Virus record (IMG/VR): IMGVR_UViG_3300012009_000060
Coordinates: 1-53,003 of that record
Length of the DNA stretch: 53,003 nucleotides
Source of the DNA: a virus
Strand: one strand, 5' to 3'
The first letter of the stretch is position 1. The number at the start of each line of letters is the position of its first letter. The notes beneath the pieces were generated by a model that had not been told where the DNA came from, did not search any database, and saw nothing but the letters and a program-made list of their open reading frames with translations. Shown one piece after another: positions 33,284-39,496 of this stretch. A program made the translations under genes and the position numbers.

Positions 33284-33847
33284 ATGTCTCTTGCCACTCA
33301 TCCTTCCTCGCATCACCGTCTCGCCTACGTGTCCGTCAGTGACACCGTAGGCCACATGCCCGGGCCCCAGTACCACGACCTAGACGTAGTGGTAAGCCGC
33401 CGTGGCAATAGCTATCGCTGTGAAGTGGTCGAAGTCCGGGGCAATACTCAAGTTTGTGTCAAGGACCACTGCCGACGCACAATCGTCGGCCGTGGCGCGT
33501 CGCCTCTCGACGCTTTCCGCCAAGTTACGGCACGGGCCCACGACGTCGGCATGGATCTTGGCCTGCTGGCCGCGGCCGTCAGCGAAGCCCTGGAAGCCCT
33601 GGCTGCCAGCCCGTGTTTGTCCTGGCTGCCTGACCTACCTGTCTCCGAAGCCAACGAAAGCGAGTCCGCGTATAGTGCATACGATGCTCGGTCGGGCTGG
33701 TCAGGCCCGGAGCGAGCGACGCAAGAGGAAGCAGCGGAGGATGCACGCATCTACAATATTGGTGGTAGCCGCGGCAATGCTGTATACGGTGTTACGGTGC
33801 GTGCCGGCGATCCGCTGGTGTGCCGTGGCTGGCGGGGGATTATGTGA
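33284..33847 (+). CDS. Early protein, family C long copy (187 aa)
   Basis: The ATG at 33284 follows GAAAGGGCAATCC; a GTG at 33269 overlaps the SD and is in frame. Residues about 12-105 match the gene at 27959 (YRCEVVE, GRGASPLDAFRQVTARA, GLLAAAVSEAL). The extra C terminus is Ser/Glu/Ala-rich and ends with VTVRAGDPLVCRGWRGIM. This longer copy may be the ancestral form and the other truncated, or the reverse. Function is unknown. Confidence 0.65.
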   Translation: MSLATHPSSHHRLAYVSVSDTVGHMPGPQYHDLDVVVSRRGNSYRCEVVEVRGNTQVCVKDHCRRTIVGRGASPLDAFRQVTARAHDVGMDLGLLAAAVSEALEALAASPCLSWLPDLPVSEANESESAYSAYDARSGWSGPERATQEEAAEDARIYNIGGSRGNAVYGVTVRAGDPLVCRGWRGIM

Positions 33848-33852
33848 TAGTC

Positions 33853-33957
33853 ATGGGAGGGCGATGCCGTTGTCCCGTGCACCGGTCACTGCTCATTGCC
33901 ACCACTAAAGCCTATCGCGACGCGTGGCCGGACAGGCACGCCATACCTACAACCTAA
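33853..33957 (+). pseudogene. Short frame with duplicated IPTT end (34 codons), possible gene remnant
   Basis: ATG 33853 lacks a clear SD. The frame encodes a Cys/Arg-rich peptide ending HAIPTT, and its last bases plus linker (CCATACCTACAACCTAAAGG) duplicate the end of the gene at 32994-33239. It is probably a remnant joined at the linker, and expression is doubtful. Confidence 0.25.
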
Positions 33958-33992
33958 AGGGTACCTACAACCTACTAACTAAAGGGCAAAAC

Positions 33993-34472
33993 ATGTTCAA
34001 TTCTTCTAAGGCAGTGTGGCTGTTGCCCCCTGCCGTAGGCCTTCTTGCTTTCTTGGCGCTGCTGCGCGGCCACACACAACCTACACAACCTACGCAACCT
34101 ACGCCGCAAGAGCGCGAAGTTGTCACTGCGTATGTATTTGACTGGCCCCGGGCGCGCGCCCTCATCGAAGAACACCAGCCCAAGCGTGCATGGGCAAGCA
34201 TTGAGCAGCGCTACCCAACCAGCGAAACGGCAGCCAAGCTGACTTGGAGCACCTATGCGGTGCTCATTTGGCTTGACGGGCCCGTACCGCGGTACTCAAC
34301 CCCTCACGCCATGCGCCCAACGCTTGACATTCCGTCACTGCGCTTTGATGGCACAACGTATCCATGCTACCGGGCCGTAAACTGGCACGAATGGCGAAAC
34401 CGCCAAAACTACCCTTGGACTCGCCGCGAGTTGCCAGGGCTATTAACTACACAACCTAAGGGGCAACAATGA
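33993..34472 (+). CDS. Membrane-anchored early protein (159 aa)
   Basis: The ATG at 33993 follows AAAGGGCAAAAC. Residues about 5-24 (KAVWLLPPAVGLLAFLALLRG) are a single signal-anchor helix. A TQPTQPTQPTP linker follows, produced by in-frame ACACAACCT repeats of the intergenic-linker type. The rest is a soluble domain with several Trp (WPRARALIEEHQPKRAWASIEQRYP, VNWHEWRNRQNYPW). The C terminus LLTTQPKGQQ again comes from linker sequence. It would face the periplasm or cytoplasm from the inner membrane. A superinfection or host-envelope role is only a guess. Confidence 0.6.
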   Translation: MFNSSKAVWLLPPAVGLLAFLALLRGHTQPTQPTQPTPQEREVVTAYVFDWPRARALIEEHQPKRAWASIEQRYPTSETAAKLTWSTYAVLIWLDGPVPRYSTPHAMRPTLDIPSLRFDGTTYPCYRAVNWHEWRNRQNYPWTRRELPGLLTTQPKGQQ

Positions 34473-34762
34473 AACCTATGAAGCTATGCTTACTACTCCC
34501 GGCCCAGTATGTCTGCGGAATGGAAGTGACCAAGAGGACAGGGACCAAGCTACACACCGCCCAGCGATCGGTGAAGATCTACGCGGCAAAGGACTGCCCG
34601 CAGGCCTCGCAGACGATTGAGTGCCCAGGCGTGGTTTTCCTCATTGACGCTGTTGGTCATATCTCCGCGGTCACAGAGGACACGTTGGTCTCGGTGGAAT
34701 TCTGCAACGCCAACGAGGCGAAAGAATTCCTCCAAGAGCTCATTGACGACGAGGATAAGTGA
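34469..34762 (+). CDS. Small early protein (97 aa)
   Basis: The ATG overlaps the previous stop (ATGA) and follows AAGGGGCAACA. It encodes a protein with four or five Cys (CLLLPAQYVCGMEV, DCPQASQTIECPG, EFCNANEAKEF) and an acidic C-terminal helix ending DDEDK. The spacing of the Cys does not match a known zinc motif. Its leader and first codons (GGGGCAACAATGAAACCTA) are repeated at 34763 before the next gene. Confidence 0.6.
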   Translation: MKPMKLCLLLPAQYVCGMEVTKRTGTKLHTAQRSVKIYAAKDCPQASQTIECPGVVFLIDAVGHISAVTEDTLVSVEFCNANEAKEFLQELIDDEDK

Positions 34763-34807
34763 GGGGCAACAATGAAACCTACCAAACCACAACCTAAAGG
34801 ACAAAAC

Positions 34808-35722
34808 ATGAACGGGCACAAACCTTTGTATCACATAGTAGACGGACAGCAGATTCCCGGGCCGCCCCCCGGAATGCGCGGGGACACGTCGGGCGTATGG
34901 GGCAATGCAACTGGCTTGTGGGGGGACGTGTCTGGCGACCTGACGGGCGACCTGTCGGGCGTATGGGGCGACCTGTCTGGTGTGCGGGGGAAAGTGGAAA
35001 ACCTGATGGGGTTCCTGACGCCTGTGCGGGGCGACTTGTCGGGGTTAGAGGGTGACCTGTCCGGCGCCCTGTCTGGCCTGGGCAGAAACCTACCGGGCGT
35101 GGCAGGAGACGTGACACATGTGTGGGGCGACCTGACGTATGTGCGGGGGGACCTGACTGGCCTTTGGGGCCCCATAACGGGCACGTGGGGGGACCTTTCC
35201 AATGTGCGGGGGGACCTGTCGGACGTAGTAGGTGAACTGATGGGTGTGCGGGGCGACCTGTCGGACGTAGTAGGTGAACTGATGGGTGTGCGGGGCGACC
35301 TGTCGGAGGTGTCGGGTAACCTGACGTACGTGCGAGGCGACCTTTCGCATGTGTCGGGTAACCTTTCTCACGTGTCGGGTAACCTTTCTCACGTGCGGGG
35401 GGACCTGTCGGGCCTAGTGGGTGACCTATCCAGCGCCCGGCGCCCTGTTGATAAACGTGTGATGAAGCAATGCCCGCACTGTGTGTGCGTGATTGATGCC
35501 AGGGCCACCGTGTGTCCGTGGTGCGACAACGCGGTGCGTGCGCCTGCTACCAACCACCGTACCGTGCACCTGGCTTGTCTTGCGCTTGCCCTGGAACTCG
35601 TGCTAGCAGTACTGTATTGGTATTACCCGCACCCTATCCTAGCCATGACTGGCCTATTTGCGGCCGTCGCAACCTTTTGGCTGGCCCTTTGCGCCATTCG
35701 GGCCCGGGCCCGGTCCCGGTAG
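34808..35722 (+). CDS. Heptad GDLS-repeat / zinc-ribbon / two-TM protein (304 aa)
   Basis: The ATG at 34808 follows AAAGGACAAAAC. Residues about 25-210 are more than 20 copies of a seven-residue unit of the form V-x-G-D-L-S-x, an obvious solenoid. Residues about 217-236 are a zinc ribbon (CPHC...CPWC). Residues about 248-300 hold two hydrophobic helices (LACLALALELVLAVLYWYY; ILAMTGLFAAVATFWLALCAI), and the end is Arg-rich. G-D-[LV]-S-type heptads are known from uncharacterised phage and bacterial proteins. Fusion to a zinc ribbon and membrane hairpin is not one I know. The repeats may form a solenoid rod displayed at the inner membrane. It is the last early gene before the terminator. Confidence 0.75.
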   Translation: MNGHKPLYHIVDGQQIPGPPPGMRGDTSGVWGNATGLWGDVSGDLTGDLSGVWGDLSGVRGKVENLMGFLTPVRGDLSGLEGDLSGALSGLGRNLPGVAGDVTHVWGDLTYVRGDLTGLWGPITGTWGDLSNVRGDLSDVVGELMGVRGDLSDVVGELMGVRGDLSEVSGNLTYVRGDLSHVSGNLSHVSGNLSHVRGDLSGLVGDLSSARRPVDKRVMKQCPHCVCVIDARATVCPWCDNAVRAPATNHRTVHLACLALALELVLAVLYWYYPHPILAMTGLFAAVATFWLALCAIRARARSR

Positions 35723-35732
35723 TAATAAAATA

Positions 35733-35756
35733 CCCCTGCCGGATAACCGGCAGGGG
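35733..35756 (-). terminator. Perfect 10-bp terminator hairpin, best for the minus strand
   Basis: CCCCTGCCGG/CCGGCAGGGG with a four-base loop is followed on the minus strand by TATTTTATTA. It lies between the convergent ends of the plus-strand early genes (stop 35722) and the minus-strand 36-39 kb genes (stop 35841). A second stem, CCCGCACACAC with GTGTGTGCGGG (about 35784-35823), adds to the barrier. Confidence 0.8.
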
Positions 35757-35840
35757 CGGTGCTGCAGGGAGAAAGGGTAAGGCCCCGCACACACGCAACC
35801 TTAGTGGGTGTGTGTGTGCGGGTGTCAAGTTCCTTTCCCG

Positions 35841-36104
35841 TTACTCAACCATGATCCAATCGTCCTCGAACTGCTTCTTGGGGACCCATGTGACGTACCC
35901 TTCGTGGCGCGGGTCGTCGTGGTTGGCACCGTCGTGATGGGGCACGCCAGGGTCGTGGTCCTCGACGAGGTATCCGTCGGCGGCCAGATCCTCGTCTAGC
36001 GCGGCTGGGGTACTCCAACCGCGGTAGTGGATGTACTCGCCCCGAGTCATCGGGCGAGCCTCGACGATCTTCACGCCGACGTAGGTTTTGGTTTCAGTAG
36101 TCAT
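35841..36104 (-). CDS. Conserved phage protein of the TRGEY..YRGW type (87 aa)
   Basis: The ATG at 36104 is chosen because AAAGGA lies at the right distance and a longer frame upstream runs through other genes. The sequence VGVKIVEARPMTRGEYIHYRGW, then GYLVEDHDPG, then HEGYVTWVPKKQFE, matches a small acidic protein family common in tailed phages, whose function is unknown. The SD is inside a TGGTTC/GAACCA hairpin module also present at 49356. A five-codon mini-frame (ATG 36118) ends in TGA overlapping this ATG, which could couple initiation. Confidence 0.75.
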   Translation of the reverse strand: MTTETKTYVGVKIVEARPMTRGEYIHYRGWSTPAALDEDLAADGYLVEDHDPGVPHHDGANHDDPRHEGYVTWVPKKQFEDDWIMVE

Positions 36105-36114
36105 TTGGTTCCTT

Positions 36115-36312
36115 TCATGAACCAGGGTGTTTACAGGCTTCAAAAATTGTGCACCCGAAAGCCAGGGCGGCATCAGTTTCGGCTGCGGCCGCTTCTGCTT
36201 CTTCCCGGGTGTTGAATGCCTCTGCGTCAAAGGGCTCCAGCCCTTCGTCGGGGAGTGAGAGAAGCGCGACCGTCGTCGCATCAGGTGAGTGGATAGCCAC
36301 AAAGAATGGCAT
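36115..36312 (-). CDS. Small acidic protein (65 aa)
   Basis: The ATG follows GAAAGGAAGCAAGAC, a leader identical to that of the methyltransferase gene. It encodes FFVAIHSPDATTVALLSLPD, then a helix EAFNTREEAEAAAAETDAALA and a short end with two Cys. A beta-hairpin plus helix layout is likely. The function is not recognised. Confidence 0.6.
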   Translation of the reverse strand: MPFFVAIHSPDATTVALLSLPDEGLEPFDAEAFNTREEAEAAAAETDAALAFGCTIFEACKHPGS

Positions 36313-36378
36313 GTCTTGCTTCCTTTCATGGTTGCGTGCCCACGGGCACTATTTAGGTACTGGGTCAATGCCGGCAAG
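36308..36378 (-). repeat. 71-bp intergenic module, copy 1 (gene end, palindrome, SD, start)
   Basis: Only about five bases differ between this segment and 36878-36948. In minus-strand order each holds the last codons of a gene (LAG.DPVPK, stop), the palindrome GTGCCC-NN-GGGCAC directly after the stop, then GAAAGGAAGCAAGAC and the next ATG. Confidence 0.9.
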
Positions 36379-36882
36379 CTGAGCTTTGTCGTTGGGTGGC
36401 TGCATGAAAACAAGCCAATGCGTCATCCCTTGCCGTCCGCTGACCTGCCCAAACAACGGCGGGTATGGCGATAGCGGCAGGATCTCAGAGAGTCGGAGCT
36501 GTGTTTCATTCCATTTGAATACCAGCGTCCCGTCGGGTCGCAGGACGCGGAAGCACTCACGAAAACCGGCGGCAAGGTCATCCTGCCAGGTATCGGACAG
36601 CTTCCCGTAGCGGGCTGCGATCCAGGAACGAGGACCGGCGCGTTTGATATGCGGCGGGTCGAATGCGACCAAGGCGAACGAATTATCGGGGAACGGCAGC
36701 GCTCGAAAGTCCATAATCGCATCAGGCTCGATGTGCAAAACGCGCTGACCGTCCTGCTTACCATGGCTGCGATCGGTTACCGTGACGGTCTCTGATCGCT
36801 GATCACCATAGATCACATCGGGGTGATGGGGGTTGAACCACATGGATCGCGGGCCGCAGCAGGGGTCTAGGATTTGTGGCAT
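36349..36882 (-). CDS. Class I SAM-dependent methyltransferase (177 aa)
   Basis: The start MPQILDPCCGPRSMW has the motif I-like DPCCGPRS loop for AdoMet. ALPFPDNSFALVAFDPPH (FDPPH at 74-78) is the catalytic D-P-P-[YFWH] motif of amino-methyltransferases, and FRECFRVLRPDGTLVFKW is the following strand typical of the family. It probably methylates adenine or cytosine amino groups in DNA, perhaps to shield phage DNA. It has no target-recognition insert, so specificity is unclear. The last ten residues (AGIDPVPK) are shared with the unrelated ATPase upstream through a duplicated 71-bp module. Confidence 0.8.
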   Translation of the reverse strand: MPQILDPCCGPRSMWFNPHHPDVIYGDQRSETVTVTDRSHGKQDGQRVLHIEPDAIMDFRALPFPDNSFALVAFDPPHIKRAGPRSWIAARYGKLSDTWQDDLAAGFRECFRVLRPDGTLVFKWNETQLRLSEILPLSPYPPLFGQVSGRQGMTHWLVFMQPPNDKAQLAGIDPVPK

Positions 36883-36948
36883 GTCTTGCTTCCTTTCAGG
36901 GTTACGTGCCCAGGGGCACTATTTAGGTACTGGGTCAACACCGGCAAG
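36878..36948 (-). repeat. 71-bp intergenic module, copy 2
   Basis: This is the partner of 36308-36378, between the ATPase end and the methyltransferase start. The palindrome GTGCCC-AG-GGGCAC lies at 36906-36919. Confidence 0.9.
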
Positions 36949-39330
36949 TTGTGGCACGAAGTGCCAGGTGGTACCGCGCCGGCGCCAAATGTGTAGTAGG
37001 TCCTGGTATTCTACGGGTACGGTGACGTAGTCGGCACCGGTGCGGGCAGCATGCTCGGTAAGCATACGCTCCGCAGCTCCTATCAGCGAGCGCAGAGAAT
37101 CGAAGCGCGCGCCGGTCGTGTGGTGCCACCACCGTACGGTGGCGTCTGGGCTGAGGTCGTAGGCACCAGCTGAAGCCGGGGCGTCGCGGATGAATTTTTC
37201 GACCGTCATGCCGTCTTCCAGCTGCATTGCTGCAGACAGCCCTTGTGGGGAGAAGGCGCGCATGAAGGTTGCAAGGTGCATGCGCGGCGCGCGCGTCTGC
37301 TCCATGTCAGCTTCAACACCTGAGTGCACGGCCTGATCAGCGTGCGTGTTGATGCGGCACTGCGCCCACTCCATCGCCCGGTCAATGGCGTAGATGCTCT
37401 CGTTTGATCCAGCTTCAATGCCGGACCGCATTTCAAGACACAGCTGGGCAAGGGCGAAATGCGTAGAAAAGCGGGCCCGGCGGGTCGCTCCAGCACGCGT
37501 CTGGTTGATGATGTCCAGTACCGGTTGCGAGGATAGGATCGACCAGGCTGAGAAGCGAATTTCCATTGCGGCGCGGCCGCTGCTGATCTCGTCAAAGGTA
37601 TGAGTGCCGCGCCCCAGGCGTTGGTCGTCCGTCAACGGTCCCAGCCATACCGGGTAGGTGCGAGTCAGCATGTCTGGCCCCCACCGCGTAATTGCTTTGG
37701 CGGATAGGACCAGAGAATGGCGCAGGCTGACCCGGCCATCATTCTGCCTTGCCAAGCCGCCGTTGTAGGTGCCGCCTGTGGCCAGCGTCTGCAGGTGCCG
37801 CTTGGCTAGTGGGTGGTCCTGGCGTGGTGCGACAAACTCGTCAAGCACAATGGTTCCGTGTTCAAGCAGCTGTGTCACAATCGTCCGCGTGTCCGGGGCA
37901 GAGTTGCTATCCGGGCTTGACGAGGCCTGCAACGGCAGCGACGGGCACAGGGCCCGCCCCCACGTCACCGCGGCGGAGGTTTTGCCCGTATTGGTCGCCT
38001 CTTCCACGCTGGCGCTCCACGGCAGAAACACCACGATTGGGAACTCGCGGGTGAGCGAGGGTATTTCATGGCGCAGCAGCGAGGCGAAAACCGTGGTGTC
38101 CATGACAGCCCGGTAGGCGTCTATGAGCTCGGGCGGCAGGGTGGATTCTGAGATATTAGGGAAGTAGCGTTGCAGCACGTCGAACGGCATCTCAGTTACC
38201 GCGTAGGTGTCCGGCAGGGTGTCCCATAGGACTTCACGCTCAATGCGCCGCATTTCCGTGCGTGCGTCGTCCAGATTCCAATGGTACCCCAAGATCAGCT
38301 CGTCGGTGTCGCGCACGTCCACCACCACTCCCCGCATGGGGTCGCCTCGGTGTGGCCGGGCCAGCTTCACGCCGCTGAGCTCCGCGCCGTGCTGCACCCA
38401 TGCATCAGGGTCAGGCGCGGGGGCTGGAACGAGCGTGGACCAGGGCCCGGCCACAACATCCGGCGGCAGGCTTGAAAGCGGGCGCAGCTGGCACAAATCA
38501 CCGAACGACATGGCCATAAGCGCAGAGTGAAGAGCGTCGTACCAGCGGCGAGCTGGGTCTGAATCACCCAAGCGCGGGACGCGGAGGCCGCGAGTCACCA
38601 TTCCCAGTGAGGCCGCAGTGAGGCCAGCGAAGCCCGTGGACATGCGAGTGTCAACCAGGTGGCGGGTGCCGCCGTATATGATGGCCAATCGGGCGTCGGG
38701 CGCGCGCCGTGCGTATTTAAGAACGTGCAGGAAAGCAAGCGCCCGCAGCCAGTCCGGAGCAAAGTGCTCGGGAAACGCCAGCTGGCGCAGCTGCGGGTAT
38801 TTGAGCGCGGTCAGCTGCGCCGGCCACCCGCACTGCACGTGTGCGCGTTGGTTCTCACGTTCCCACGTGTCCCGGTCCTCCTCTGGATTGAATGGGCAGC
38901 GCGGGTCGCGCGTGAGGGCAGTAACCAAGGGTCGCCAGTAGCCGTACCCACACCCGGCAAGCAACATGCGCACCGGCGCCCACCAATAAACGTCATGGTG
39001 TTGTGGATACGTGTGTGGCAGTGGGAGCCAGTGCGCCGCGAGCCGTATCCAGGCGCGCAGTATGTCTTCGTGCGCTGGGTCGTTAGGTACGGTGTGGGCC
39101 CCGCGCACAAGTAGTGCGTCCATTGTTTCTTGGGATTCGGTGCATACATCCAGCCCGGTGCGGGCCCCGTCGTCGCGTGGGTAAATGGCGGTATGTATGT
39201 CGTGGGCAGCCTGGGCGGTGTTTATAACAGAGTCGATGTATGCGGTAAATATCTCCCACGTGTCGCATTCAGACGCGAGGTCTATATATGGTCGGTACTT
39301 CTCCGGTACGTTTGCGGGTTCGTCTTTCAT
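36919..39330 (-). CDS. Large P-loop ATPase, candidate replicative helicase/primase-helicase (803 aa)
   Basis: The start at ATG 39330 follows AAAGGGGCTGC; an upstream in-frame start is less likely. The first 440 residues are unique, Trp/His/Arg-rich and contain no CHC2 zinc finger or Toprim motif. A P-loop ATPase follows: degenerate Walker A EATNTGKTS (GKT at about 449-451, first Gly missing), Walker B GTIVLDEF (D497-E498), then HSLVLSAKAITRWG as a sensor-like strand. This order resembles D5/SF3 and VapE-like phage helicase domains. It is the only candidate for replicative helicase or primase here. It is transcribed away from polA from a shared intergenic region. Confidence 0.65.
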   Translation of the reverse strand: MKDEPANVPEKYRPYIDLASECDTWEIFTAYIDSVINTAQAAHDIHTAIYPRDDGARTGLDVCTESQETMDALLVRGAHTVPNDPAHEDILRAWIRLAAHWLPLPHTYPQHHDVYWWAPVRMLLAGCGYGYWRPLVTALTRDPRCPFNPEEDRDTWERENQRAHVQCGWPAQLTALKYPQLRQLAFPEHFAPDWLRALAFLHVLKYARRAPDARLAIIYGGTRHLVDTRMSTGFAGLTAASLGMVTRGLRVPRLGDSDPARRWYDALHSALMAMSFGDLCQLRPLSSLPPDVVAGPWSTLVPAPAPDPDAWVQHGAELSGVKLARPHRGDPMRGVVVDVRDTDELILGYHWNLDDARTEMRRIEREVLWDTLPDTYAVTEMPFDVLQRYFPNISESTLPPELIDAYRAVMDTTVFASLLRHEIPSLTREFPIVVFLPWSASVEEATNTGKTSAAVTWGRALCPSLPLQASSSPDSNSAPDTRTIVTQLLEHGTIVLDEFVAPRQDHPLAKRHLQTLATGGTYNGGLARQNDGRVSLRHSLVLSAKAITRWGPDMLTRTYPVWLGPLTDDQRLGRGTHTFDEISSGRAAMEIRFSAWSILSSQPVLDIINQTRAGATRRARFSTHFALAQLCLEMRSGIEAGSNESIYAIDRAMEWAQCRINTHADQAVHSGVEADMEQTRAPRMHLATFMRAFSPQGLSAAMQLEDGMTVEKFIRDAPASAGAYDLSPDATVRWWHHTTGARFDSLRSLIGAAERMLTEHAARTGADYVTVPVEYQDLLHIWRRRGTTWHFVPQLAGVDPVPK

Positions 39331-39348
39331 GCAGCCCCTTTCTTGCTC

Positions 39349-39378
39349 ATAGTATTGCGCTTGACACCAGGATATCAA
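39349..39378 (-). promoter_or_regulatory. Candidate promoter/operator for the ATPase-methyltransferase operon
   Basis: TTGATA (39378-39373), 18 bases, then TACTAT (39354-39349) on the minus strand. The segment 39360-39379 is a CTTGA...TCAAG dyad that could bind a dimeric regulator and would also sit upstream of polA. Confidence 0.35.
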
Positions 39379-39496
39379 GTGGCATCCTTGTGGGTGTCGG
39401 TGGGGCACAGAGCACCTTACCACGGCCCGGCCGCGCGGCAACGTGCGGGAACACGGCATATGTGGTAGGGTCGAAACTGACCAACCAGGAGGGGCA

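Noticed and set aside
35733-35823. tRNA or structured RNA gene at the convergent junction
   Set aside because: The hairpins do not form a cloverleaf and there is no T-loop sequence; a terminator pair explains them.
39443-39496. N-terminal extension of PolA from an upstream start
   Set aside because: No SD at 39443, while AGGAGG is placed perfectly for the ATG at 39497 and exonuclease motif I begins at once after it.
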